A DNA stretch of 64,000 nucleotides from Bacillus proteolyticus (GTDB lineage Bacteria > Bacillota > Bacilli > Bacillales > Bacillaceae_G). The notes under the pieces are model-generated. The model had not been told where the DNA came from. It made no database searches and saw only the letters and a program-made list of their open reading frames with translations. How positions within the stretch are numbered: the stretch's first letter is position 1; each line of letters opens with the position of its first letter. Shown piece after piece: positions 36,750-44,972 of this stretch. The stretch covers positions 1 through 64,000 of the forward strand of contig NZ_MACH01000048.1 of the NCBI RefSeq assembly GCF_001884065.1, given 5' to 3'. The position numbers and the translations under genes are program-made.

Positions 36750-39563
36750 ATGAAAAAATATAGTGTAATTGCAGTAGCCAGTTTATTGACAACAAATCTA
36801 TTAGCGTTTCCTTCTAGTTCACTAGCGGAAATTGAAAATAATACAAGAAATAATATAGAAGCTTTACAGAGTATACATAGTAATAGACAGAGTGAATTGC
36901 AAAAACAATTTAATGCTATAAAAGAGAAACAAATGGAATTAGAAAAAAGAAAAGATATTTTGAAACAGCAGGAAGAGTTATTTGATAAAGTTGACGAATT
37001 AAAACAGAAAAAAGAAGAATTACTAAAACAAGATAGTGAAGATAAAGAAAAATTAGAAGAAGTTCAGCAAAAATTAGATGAATTAAAGAAACAGCAAGAA
37101 GAACTTGAAAAGAAGAATCCGTTAGAAGTACAAGAAAAGAATAACCAAGAAGAGACAAACTTGAATGAATTAGAGGAACAAAAAAGGAAGAAAGAGCTTG
37201 AAGAGAAGAGTCGATTAGAAGAAAACGAAAAGAATAATCAAGAAGAAACAAGTCCTGAATTAAAAGAGAAACAAAAGAGAGAGGAATTAAAGAAACAGCA
37301 AGAAGAATTAAGAATAACGCAGCAACAATTGGAGCAGCAACAAATAGAGTTAAAGCAAAAAGAAGAGCAAGAAAAACAAGAACTTGAATTAAAGCAAAAA
37401 GAAGAACAAGAAAAACAAGAACTTGAATTAAAGCAAAAAGAAGAGCAAGAAAAACAAGAGCTTGAATTAAAGCAAAAAGAAGAGCAAGAAAAACAAGAAC
37501 TTGAATTAAAGCAAAAGGAAGAACAGGAAAAAAGAGAAGTAGAATTAAAACGGGCAGTAAGTAATTTACAAGCAGCGCCACAATCATTCCCTGATGTTCC
37601 AGGGTGGGCGGAAGAGTCGGTTAATTATTTAGTGAATAAAAAAGTAATTACAGGAATGCCGGATGGAACATTTTCACCGAATAACGTATTGAGTAGGGCT
37701 GAAGCGGCTACAATTATGGCTAAAGTTTTAGGATTAGAAGTTAAAGAAGGGGACAAGCCGACCTTTATAGATTCGAAAGATAATTGGGCATCTTCCTACA
37801 TTGCAGCGGTGGAAAAAGCAGGCGTTATTAAAGGTGAAGGAAACGGGAAATTTAATCCGTACGGTCAAATGACAAGAGCGGCAATGGCAACAATGCTTGT
37901 ACAAGCATATCAATTAGATTCGAAAGTTAATGGAGAATTACCGACATTATTTAATGATGTGAAAGATCATTGGGGTGAGAAATTCATTAATATTTTAGTA
38001 GAATTAGGTATATCAAGTGGTATCGATGGAAAACAGTGGCAACCTGACAAATCGATAACACGTGCTGAGGCAGCGCGACTTGTTGCGGTAACGGATCAAT
38101 CTAAAGATAGCGAAGTAAAAGTGAAAAAGGTAAATATAACGAAAAGTTTCTTTACGTATAATGGGCCATCATTATCATCAGGTATTTCAAATGAGTATGC
38201 ATCACAAGAAGTAAAGGTGTATGAAGAAAGAGACGGTGGATGGATAAAAATTCATACGGATCTGGGTTTTAAGTGGGTGTGCTTAACTGAGAAGAAAGTA
38301 AATATAACGAAAAGTTTCTTTACGTATAACGAGCCATCATTATCATCAGGTATTTCAAATGAGTATGCATCACAAGAAGTAAAGGTGTATGAAGAAAGAG
38401 ACGGTGGATGGATAAAAATTCATACGGATCTGGGTTTTAAGTGGGTGTACTTAGCTGAGAAGAAAGTAAATATAACGAAAAACTTCGTTACATATAATGA
38501 ATCGTCATTATCGTCGGGTATTTCAGGCGAGTATACTCCGCAAGAAGTGACGGTTGTTGAAGAAAGAGAAGGCGATTGGATTAAAATTCATACTAGTTTA
38601 GGCTATAAATGGGTATGTCTAACTGAAAAGAAAGTACAGATTGATAGAGACTTTACTACTTATGATGCTCCGTCACGCTCTGCGAAAATTTTAGCGTATT
38701 ATGGACCACAAACAGTAACTGTTGTAGAAGAAAGAGGAACGTGGCTTCGAATAAGTACATATGCAGGATACCAATGGTTGGACACGAAAAAGGAGACAAA
38801 GTATTTATCTAAAGTATTTTTTGCATATGACAGCCCTAGTTTTGTATCGCGTGTATCAGGGAAATATTCTCCCCAAACAGTAGAAGTTTATGGCGAAGGA
38901 GAAGGCGGTTGGATTCAGATACAAACTAATAATGGTTTGAAATGGGTTAATGAAGGCAATGTTAATCGTAGTCAAGTGATATTGAACGTACCATCAATTT
39001 ATCAATTCCCAGAATTACACAATGGCTGTGAAGTAGTCTCTTTACAAATGCTTGTGGAACATCAAATTGGTCGTTCATTAAATAAAGTAGCATTTGCTTT
39101 TGAAATGCCTTTTGATCAAACGAAATTAAAGAACTATAAAACATCATCACAAATTTGGGGAGATCCAGATGTAGGATTTGTAGGTGATGTGACAGGAAAT
39201 ACGCCAGGATATTCTATTAATCCAGAACCATTAAAAAGATTGTTAGATAAATATGCAAGAGGAACGAACTTAACAGGAAATGATTTTTCAGTACTGGAAA
39301 ATTATGTGCGAAATGGGAAACCAGTTGTTACTTGGGTAACTGTAGCACTAAATAATCCAAGACCAATTACAACATGGAAAACACCAGGCGGAAAAACAAT
39401 TTATGGGCGAATGAATACTCATGCGGTCGTTTTAACAGGTGTCGATGATAATTATGTGTATTATAATGACCCATTTTATGGAACGAAAAATGTTAAAGTG
39501 AGTAAGAGCCACTTTGCAAGTATTTATAATCAAATGGGCAAGAAGGCTTTAAGTGTAGATTAA
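36750..39563 (+). CDS. Surface protein: coiled coil, three SLH, five SH3 repeats, C39-like peptidase
   Basis: 937 residues. Signal peptide 1-27 (cleavage after SSLAE region); Glu/Lys/Gln coiled coil to about 270 containing five near-identical 13-residue units (KQKEEQEKQELEL; 39-nt DNA repeat at 37347-37545); three SLH domains (about 277-447) for binding pyruvylated secondary cell-wall polymer; five SH3-like repeats of about 56 residues (459-737), the first two almost identical in DNA (168-nt period); C-terminal C39_2-type domain (742-937) with likely catalytic C760 in NGCEVVSL and H891 in NTHAVVLTG. Start at the second ATG of a pair by spacing. Probably a cell-surface cysteine peptidase or amidase-like enzyme. 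Confidence 0.88.
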   Translation: MKKYSVIAVASLLTTNLLAFPSSSLAEIENNTRNNIEALQSIHSNRQSELQKQFNAIKEKQMELEKRKDILKQQEELFDKVDELKQKKEELLKQDSEDKEKLEEVQQKLDELKKQQEELEKKNPLEVQEKNNQEETNLNELEEQKRKKELEEKSRLEENEKNNQEETSPELKEKQKREELKKQQEELRITQQQLEQQQIELKQKEEQEKQELELKQKEEQEKQELELKQKEEQEKQELELKQKEEQEKQELELKQKEEQEKREVELKRAVSNLQAAPQSFPDVPGWAEESVNYLVNKKVITGMPDGTFSPNNVLSRAEAATIMAKVLGLEVKEGDKPTFIDSKDNWASSYIAAVEKAGVIKGEGNGKFNPYGQMTRAAMATMLVQAYQLDSKVNGELPTLFNDVKDHWGEKFINILVELGISSGIDGKQWQPDKSITRAEAARLVAVTDQSKDSEVKVKKVNITKSFFTYNGPSLSSGISNEYASQEVKVYEERDGGWIKIHTDLGFKWVCLTEKKVNITKSFFTYNEPSLSSGISNEYASQEVKVYEERDGGWIKIHTDLGFKWVYLAEKKVNITKNFVTYNESSLSSGISGEYTPQEVTVVEEREGDWIKIHTSLGYKWVCLTEKKVQIDRDFTTYDAPSRSAKILAYYGPQTVTVVEERGTWLRISTYAGYQWLDTKKETKYLSKVFFAYDSPSFVSRVSGKYSPQTVEVYGEGEGGWIQIQTNNGLKWVNEGNVNRSQVILNVPSIYQFPELHNGCEVVSLQMLVEHQIGRSLNKVAFAFEMPFDQTKLKNYKTSSQIWGDPDVGFVGDVTGNTPGYSINPEPLKRLLDKYARGTNLTGNDFSVLENYVRNGKPVVTWVTVALNNPRPITTWKTPGGKTIYGRMNTHAVVLTGVDDNYVYYNDPFYGTKNVKVSKSHFASIYNQMGKKALSVD
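37347..37545 (+). repeat. 39-nt tandem coding repeat
   Basis: Five units of 39 bases encode the 13-residue coiled-coil repeat KQKEEQEKQELEL with few silent changes. Such arrays expand and contract by slippage, so length may differ between strains. Confidence 0.85.
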
Positions 39564-39565
39564 AT

Positions 39566-39605
39566 AAAAAAGGTTATCCGAAGATTATTTCGGATAACCT
39601 TTTTT
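39566..39605 (+). terminator. Terminator after the SLH-C39 gene
   Basis: 17-bp stem AAAAAAGGTTATCCGAA with its complement, 6-nt loop, T tail. Confidence 0.92.
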
Positions 39606-39726
39606 TCTACAATGAAATCTTTAAACGAAATATATTTCATCTGCATCTTATATTTATATCTGTTGTTTATTCTAGTGATACATCCGATGCGAAGTGATGT
39701 AAAACGTATAAAAGGAGAGAAATAAA

Positions 39727-40173
39727 ATGAAAAAGAAACTATTACCAATCTGTGCAATGGCACTTTTAACAGTAGGATATTCTTCAGTAGCAAGTGCGGA
39801 TACTGGAACAGTAACAAAGGAAGAATCAGCGCAACTGCAACAAGATAAAGCGAAAAAAGAAGCAGCGATTAAGGAACAGCAAAAAAGTCAAGAAGAGAAA
39901 AAGCAAGCGGCACAAGTACAAGAAAAAAGTGATATGGCTAAAAAAGAAGAAGCGATAAAAGAGCAACAAAAGAATGAAGTAAGGAAAAAAGAAGAAGCAC
40001 AAGTACAACCAAAAAATGATGCGGCAAAAAAAGAAGTAGCGAAGCCAGTTGTACAAGGTGAAAAATTACCAAATACAGCATCTAATAATGTAGCAATGAT
40101 GGCATTAAGCGCATGTCTTGTAGGGATAGGGACATTATTTGGTTTGAATCGTCGTAATAAAGTTAAGGCGTAA
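39727..40173 (+). CDS. basI: LPNTA cell-wall-anchored protein (BasI-like sortase C substrate)
   Basis: 148 residues: signal peptide 1-24 (SVASA), Lys/Glu/Gln-rich coiled middle, sorting signal LPNTA at 114-118, hydrophobic segment MMALSACLVGIGTLFGL and positive tail NRRNKVKA. In B. anthracis the class D sortase SrtC cleaves LPNTA and links BasI and BasH to diaminopimelate in sporulating cells; a sortase gene follows here, so I assign BasI by motif and position. Confidence 0.85.
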   Translation: MKKKLLPICAMALLTVGYSSVASADTGTVTKEESAQLQQDKAKKEAAIKEQQKSQEEKKQAAQVQEKSDMAKKEEAIKEQQKNEVRKKEEAQVQPKNDAAKKEVAKPVVQGEKLPNTASNNVAMMALSACLVGIGTLFGLNRRNKVKA

Positions 40174-40215
40174 ATAAAATATTTTCCTATAAAGAATGGG
40201 ATAATTTCATATATT

Positions 40216-40245
40216 AAAAATGGTAGGTTATTCCTACCATTTTTT
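40216..40245 (+). terminator. Terminator between basI and srtC
   Basis: Perfect 12-bp stem AAAAATGGTAGG/CCTACCATTTTT, 5-nt loop. Would let the substrate be made in excess over the sortase and its two-component genes by partial read-through. Confidence 0.85.
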
Positions 40246-40262
40246 GCATGGAGGGATGAAGC

Positions 40263-40883
40263 ATGAAGTTACTCAATTATATTGGTATCATATTGATGGC
40301 CATAGGGCTATTCATGGGATCGTATTACGCTGTGGAATGGTATAAAGGAAAAAGCGCTGCGCAAGAATTAACGAATGAGGAAATAAAGAGCCTTAAAAAT
40401 ATACAAGATACTCACCTTTCTCATGAAACGCCTGTAACTTCCAAAGTACCTTCTTCTCAAACAGAGCATAAAGAAGGAGAAAAGGTAGCGGTGTTAAATA
40501 TACCGAAAATAAAGAAGAAGTTTTCTGTATATTGGGAGGCGAATGATACAACTTTGAAAAAAGGAGTTGGTATGTTCGTTAGTGATGTAACGACAACACC
40601 ATCTGGAGGGGGGCATACTGTACTGAGTGGGCACCGAGATACTGTTTTTACCGATGTAGGAGAGTTAAAAGAAAAGGATACCCTTATTGTAGAGTATGAT
40701 AATAGAACTTACACATATGAAATTCAAAAGACATGGATCACCCATGCGGATGATCGTACTGTTATTATAAAAAAAGGAGAACCAATATTAACACTGACGA
40801 CTTGCTATCCATTTGATTATATAGGAGATGCACCAGATAGATATATTATCGAGGCGAAGTTAACTGCTAGCTATTCAAAATAA
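40263..40883 (+). CDS. srtC: Class D sortase (SrtC)
   Basis: 206 residues: N-terminal membrane anchor (7-25), linker, sortase fold from about 72. Catalytic H124 in LSGHRDT, C181 in LTLTTCYPF and R193. Transpeptidase on the outer membrane face that cleaves LPNTA between Thr and Ala. GGAGGGATG ribosome site. Located between its predicted substrate and a two-component system. Confidence 0.9.
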   Translation: MKLLNYIGIILMAIGLFMGSYYAVEWYKGKSAAQELTNEEIKSLKNIQDTHLSHETPVTSKVPSSQTEHKEGEKVAVLNIPKIKKKFSVYWEANDTTLKKGVGMFVSDVTTTPSGGGHTVLSGHRDTVFTDVGELKEKDTLIVEYDNRTYTYEIQKTWITHADDRTVIIKKGEPILTLTTCYPFDYIGDAPDRYIIEAKLTASYSK

Positions 40884-40922
40884 AATTATAGTTTCTGAAG
40901 GCGAGAGGGGGATACATAAGTT

Positions 40923-41612
40923 ATGTCAAAAAACATTTTAATTGTTGAAGATGAAGATATATTACGTGAAATATTAAAGGACTATTTTTTGAGTGAACAA
41001 TATGTAGTGTTTGAAGCAAGGGATGGGAAAGAAGCTTTACTTGTATTTGAAGAAGAAGAGGTTGATTTAGTTATTTTAGATATTATGTTGCCGGAACTCG
41101 ATGGGTGGTCCGTTTGCCGAAGAATCCGTAAGACATCCGAGGTTCCTATTATTATGCTAACGGCACGTGTAGATGAAGATGATACGCTACTTGGATTTGA
41201 ACTTGGAGCGGATGACTATGTGACGAAGCCGTATAGTCCACCAATTTTATTAGCAAGAGCGAAAAGATTGTTAGAAAGTAGAAAAGTGACAAAGCAACTT
41301 TTAGAGAATGAAGATGATACATTATCAATCCACGGTATTCACGTTCATTTTCCGTCGCGCACTGTTACGGTAGATAGAACAGACATTAATTTAACACATA
41401 CAGAATTTGAAATATTAGCGTATTTTATGAAAAATCAAGGGATTGTTTTAACACGGGAGCAATTGATTTCAAGAATTTGGGGATATGAATTTGCTGGTGA
41501 CGATCGAACGGTTAATAGTCATATTCGTAATTTAAGAAATAAATTAGGAGAGAAAGCAAAGTACATTACAACTGTAGTACGAACAGGTTATAAATTTGAG
41601 GGGAATGTATGA
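40923..41612 (+). CDS. OmpR-family response regulator of the sortase C locus
   Basis: 229 residues; receiver with D53 in VILDIMLP and lysine in YVTKPYSPP, winged helix ending VVRTGYKFEG. Forty bases after srtC without a terminator; overlaps the kinase by 4 nt. Likely controls basI-srtC expression around sporulation, though the signal is unknown. Confidence 0.92.
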   Translation: MSKNILIVEDEDILREILKDYFLSEQYVVFEARDGKEALLVFEEEEVDLVILDIMLPELDGWSVCRRIRKTSEVPIIMLTARVDEDDTLLGFELGADDYVTKPYSPPILLARAKRLLESRKVTKQLLENEDDTLSIHGIHVHFPSRTVTVDRTDINLTHTEFEILAYFMKNQGIVLTREQLISRIWGYEFAGDDRTVNSHIRNLRNKLGEKAKYITTVVRTGYKFEGNV

Positions 41613-43483
41613 GAAAAGGGATTGTACTAAAACTATTTACCCTCACAACAGCATTATGTATGTTAATTTTAGCGACGATATTTATTGGACAAACGATATT
41701 TTTTAAACAATATTATGCGAATCGAAAAGTGGAAGATATTAAAGTGAATTTAAATTCCTTCGAAAAGAATTATTTGAACTATGCAGGAAGTGCAGAAGGG
41801 ATTCAGAAGCTGGAGCAAGACTTTTTAAGAGAAAATAATACGTGGATTACGACATTGGATCAGAATGGGAATTTAAAACATGTGGATGATTTTTATGTAG
41901 AGGTTACTTTGGAACGTAGGGCGGAAAAGGAGTTTGGAAAAAAGGTAATCAAGATGCCTTTGTACTTTCTCATGAGTATAGATGAAATTGAAGGTGGGAC
42001 ACTACCTAAGTTAGAAGGACGCTCAGTGTATTTTTATGGGCTAAAACGAGACGATAGTTTTATCACATGTTATGTACATATAGAAGATTTAAATTTGAGT
42101 TGGCTGAATAAATCGTTAGGTAAAAAAATAGCTGCAAAAGAAATTCAGATGAGTGATGGAAGGCCAAAAGTTGCTCAAGATTCTAGCGCTATGGAAAGAA
42201 ACAAAGTTGCTGGAGTTATGAGTGCTGAGGAACAGAAGAGGGCGGCTCAAAATTCGGACTTTAATCTAGCAGGGAAAATTACGAAAGTACAATTCCCTGA
42301 TGTAAAAGGCCCCGTAAATCCAATTTATAAAAACACTTTATTTTTGGACAGTATAAAAGAATTTCAAACGGATGTAGTACTAAAAGAGAGTAATCAAATA
42401 GAGTATTCAACAAAGACAATGGACTATGAAAAGAATGATATAAAATATAAATTATTAATGAAACCAATAAAAGAAAAAGACGGATCAGTAACATATATTT
42501 ATGCGATGGCTTCTTTACAGCCCGTAGATGAAGCTGTACAAATGGTGCAAGATTATTACATCTATATCATTGCATTTGTAGTCGTTCTTATTTTTTTAGC
42601 TTCGTTTTATTATTCAAAACAAATTGCAAAACCGTTATTAAAAATAAATGATACGACGAAGAAAATAGCGCATTTAGATTTTACAGAAAAAATACCGATT
42701 ACTTCAAAAGATGAAATTGGGGATTTATCGAAAAATATTAATGTATTATCCGATAAACTCCATTCGCATATTGGGCAGCTAGAACAAGATATTGAAAAGG
42801 AAAGAAAATTAGAAAATACGCGGAAAGAATTTATTTCTGGTGTTTCGCATGAACTAAAAACACCGCTGAGTATTATGAAAAGCTGTATTTCTATTTTAAA
42901 AGATGGAGTAGCGGAGCATAAAAAAGAGTACTATTTTCAAGCGATGGAACGAGAAGTAGACAAAATGGATACATTAATTTTGGATATGCTGGAGTTAGCT
43001 AAATTTGAGTCAGGCACATATAAAATGAAAATAGATTCATTTTATATCGATACAGTAATTGAAGATATATGTGAACATCTTTCTGTAGAAATAGGGAAAA
43101 AAGAACTTCGTGTTCATAAAAATATAGGTCCATTTGAAGTGATGGCAAATCAAGGCCGGATTGAACAAGTCATCGTGAACTTCATTACGAATGCCATACG
43201 TTATACACCAAATAAAGAAGATATTATTATTTCCACAATAGACGGGAAGGATCGTATAAAAATATGTATCGAAAATAAAGGTACTCACATTGAAGAAGAG
43301 CAATTAGATAAAATTTGGGATCGTTTTTATAGAGTGGATGCAGCTCGCCAGCGTTCACAAGGTGGGACAGGGCTTGGGCTTGCAATTTCAAAGAATATTT
43401 TAGAACTGCACGATGCTGAATATGGGGTAAAGAATACAGAAGATGGTGTGTTATTTTACTTCTATTTACCGAAAAAAGCGTAG
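41609..43483 (+). CDS. Sensor histidine kinase of the sortase C locus
   Basis: 624 residues. TM helix 1 (about 8-28), a large extracytoplasmic domain of nearly 290 residues without recognisable fold, TM helix 2 (about 315-335), HAMP (336-390), HisKA with H414 in GVSHELKTPLSIM, and HATPase with NFITNAIRY and GGTGLGLAISKN. The large outside domain suggests sensing of a wall or extracellular ligand. Confidence 0.9.
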   Translation: MRKGIVLKLFTLTTALCMLILATIFIGQTIFFKQYYANRKVEDIKVNLNSFEKNYLNYAGSAEGIQKLEQDFLRENNTWITTLDQNGNLKHVDDFYVEVTLERRAEKEFGKKVIKMPLYFLMSIDEIEGGTLPKLEGRSVYFYGLKRDDSFITCYVHIEDLNLSWLNKSLGKKIAAKEIQMSDGRPKVAQDSSAMERNKVAGVMSAEEQKRAAQNSDFNLAGKITKVQFPDVKGPVNPIYKNTLFLDSIKEFQTDVVLKESNQIEYSTKTMDYEKNDIKYKLLMKPIKEKDGSVTYIYAMASLQPVDEAVQMVQDYYIYIIAFVVVLIFLASFYYSKQIAKPLLKINDTTKKIAHLDFTEKIPITSKDEIGDLSKNINVLSDKLHSHIGQLEQDIEKERKLENTRKEFISGVSHELKTPLSIMKSCISILKDGVAEHKKEYYFQAMEREVDKMDTLILDMLELAKFESGTYKMKIDSFYIDTVIEDICEHLSVEIGKKELRVHKNIGPFEVMANQGRIEQVIVNFITNAIRYTPNKEDIIISTIDGKDRIKICIENKGTHIEEEQLDKIWDRFYRVDAARQRSQGGTGLGLAISKNILELHDAEYGVKNTEDGVLFYFYLPKKA

Positions 43484-43505
43484 ACAATACATGTTACGCT
43501 TTTTT
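43472..43505 (+). terminator. Terminator after the kinase
   Basis: AAAAAAGCGTA pairs with TACGCTTTTTT over a 12-nt loop; the left arm includes the stop codon. Confidence 0.85.
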
Positions 43506-43521
43506 AATTTAACTTCATATT

Positions 43522-43556
43522 ATCTTTACCTAATCTTTATTTTGGAGCAGTATACT
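43522..43556 (+). promoter_or_regulatory. Candidate promoter with 11-bp direct repeats
   Basis: ATCTTTA at 43522 and 43533 (11-bp spacing), then TATACT at 43551. The repeats sit where an OmpR-type regulator replaces a -35 box. Drives the 26-residue peptide gene. Confidence 0.45.
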
Positions 43557-43595
43557 TTGGATAGAAAATGAGGTTATGTAAGGAGTAGATTAGCC

Positions 43596-43676
43596 GTGAA
43601 TAGCAATTTACTAGGTGTGATGGTATTTATTTTCTTTTGTGCATTTATCGTATTTATTATTGATATTACTCATTGA
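43596..43676 (+). CDS. 26-residue single-TM peptide
   Basis: GTG start with GTAAGGAG about 10 bases ahead; nearly the whole peptide is one helix (GVMVFIFFCAFIVFIIDI). Directly before a terminator and next to the sortase C two-component system. Small membrane peptides often modulate kinases or transporters; the role here is open. Confidence 0.5.
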   Translation: MNSNLLGVMVFIFFCAFIVFIIDITH

Positions 43677-43684
43677 GAATTTTG

Positions 43685-43720
43685 AGAAAAAAAGAGCGCT
43701 AATTAAGCGCTCTTCTTTTC
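43685..43720. terminator. Bidirectional terminator
   Basis: 9-bp perfect stem AAGAGCGCT/AGCGCTCTT, 5-nt loop, with A and T rich flanks; ends the peptide gene and thiT. Confidence 0.85.
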
Positions 43721-44362
43721 TGTATTCATCTGATAAGCACCGATGCTTTTGAATAAGCGTGGTGAAGTTGTAAATAAAAGAATTAGTAATACAGTACATA
43801 GTATGAAAGAACCAATCATTGTACTGCCGTTTACAATTAATGAATATAAGACAGCCGATTGTCCTTTAGGTGCATATTGACCAAAGAAAATAATGCCAGC
43901 AATAAAGTGACAGAAATAACGTGCAAAGCTGCCGACAAATGTGGCAAGTATAATGTAAACGAGTGCTTTTTTGCCTTTGTTCTGTTTTGGTTTATCTTTA
44001 CGACTGCCAAAATTAGAATGCTCTGCATTACTGTTGTCTGAGGCAAGTGCTTTTTGAATTGGACGATAGAATAAACCAGCAAAGCCGATAAAGGCAAAAG
44101 CAATGAAGTACTCAATGAATGCTTGCACTGGTGTTAGAATGTAGGCATCACCTACGACAATTTGTAATAATCCCCAAATTAAGCCTCCTAAGGAAGCCAT
44201 TTTGAAGCCCCAGCGGTATGCGATAATAAAAATAGGAATCATAGCAAATGAGATGGAACCGCCTGTTGGAAGTTTAAGTGATAATGGTAAAATGTCGATA
44301 ATCAAGGCGAAGGCTGCAAGAATAGCAGATTCGATCATCGCTTGTAAATTGGTGTTACGCAT
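43703..44362 (-). CDS. thiT: Thiamine transporter substrate-binding subunit (ThiT)
   Basis: 219 residues, six TM helices. S-component of an ECF transporter; binds thiamine and works with the shared EcfAA'T module. N-terminus ESAILAAFALIIDILPL and PTGGSISFAMIPIFIIAYRWG are ThiT features; a charged insert of about 30 residues (NSNAEHSNFGSRKDKPKQNKGK, split by Gly/Asn) lies in a cytosolic loop. ATG 44362 follows GGGGGAG; the longer frame is non-coding leader. The TPP riboswitch upstream confirms the assignment. Confidence 0.92.
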   Translation of the reverse strand: MRNTNLQAMIESAILAAFALIIDILPLSLKLPTGGSISFAMIPIFIIAYRWGFKMASLGGLIWGLLQIVVGDAYILTPVQAFIEYFIAFAFIGFAGLFYRPIQKALASDNSNAEHSNFGSRKDKPKQNKGKKALVYIILATFVGSFARYFCHFIAGIIFFGQYAPKGQSAVLYSLIVNGSTMIGSFILCTVLLILLFTTSPRLFKSIGAYQMNTEKKSA

Positions 44363-44466
44363 GTTGTCTCCCCCTAAATCCAAGTTGCACAAAAAAGAAT
44401 AGATATCATAGGAGGATACGAAATACGTAAATAAAAAAGAGGTATGTATTTCGGACGTTTGCACAA

Positions 44467-44545
44467 TCCCTGCGTTAGCATTAACTAACAGGTTCGAAGG
44501 GTCGGAACGAAGTGTTCCCTCTCAGCGGCAAGGCTCCCCCTGTGA
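44467..44545 (-). promoter_or_regulatory. TPP riboswitch (THI element) in the thiT leader
   Basis: On the minus strand the conserved segments read in order: GGGGGAGCC, GCTGAGAGGG, GACCCTTCGAACCTG, TTAATGCTAACGCAGGGA. This is the standard TPP aptamer. The leader continues about 105 bases to the gene; I see no classic terminator there, but a CCTCC segment could pair with the GGGGG ribosome site, pointing to translational control. Confidence 0.93.
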
Positions 44546-44696
44546 TAACGAGATTCTTTATTTGCTATTGTTTATTGTAAGCGAAATGGATGAGAATGGC
44601 AAATGAACCTCGTATGACAATAAGTGAAATATAATTGTATTGAAATGTTAATAAATATGAAGCAAAAAGATATAGTCCAAATGAAATAGAGTATGA

Positions 44697-44722
44697 TATA
44701 ATTTTTTTGAAAATAATTATCA
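44697..44722 (+). promoter_or_regulatory. feo promoter -10 and Fur box
   Basis: TATAAT at 44697-44702 and TGAAAATAATTATCA at 44708-44722, matching the 7-1-7 Fur box TGATAATnATTATCA at 14 of 15 positions. Fur bound here would cover the transcription start, so feoAB is repressed when iron is plentiful. Confidence 0.8.
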
Positions 44723-44744
44723 TTCTCTTCTGAGGGGGAAGGTT

Positions 44745-44972
44745 ATGAGCTTAGTAGATATTAAAATTGGTGAGAAAGTGTTAGTAAAAAGTATTCAGTC
44801 GTTAGATAATTTACTAAAGAGAAGACTGGCTGCTTTTGGTCTCGCGGAAGGAAGCGAACTTAGTCTGAAACAGAAAGCGATGTTTAAAGGTCCTTGTACA
44901 TTGGAGTGTCGCGGACAGTTAATTAGTATTCGTCATTGTGACGCGAAAATGATAAAGGTGGAATTAGCGTGA
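44745..44972 (+). CDS. feoA: Ferrous iron transport protein A (FeoA)
   Basis: 75 residues, SH3-like fold typical of FeoA (LLKRRLAAFGLAEGSELSL, with GPCTLECRGQLISIR). Small cytosolic regulator of FeoB. Stop overlaps the feoB start by 4 nt. GAGGGGGAAGG ribosome site. Confidence 0.92.
   Translation: MSLVDIKIGEKVLVKSIQSLDNLLKRRLAAFGLAEGSELSLKQKAMFKGPCTLECRGQLISIRHCDAKMIKVELA

Noticed and set aside
36916-37587. Long antisense open frame (223 codons) under the coiled-coil repeats
   Set aside because: It is the mirror of Lys/Glu/Gln-rich repetitive codons, giving a Leu/Val/Phe run without ribosome site or promoter.
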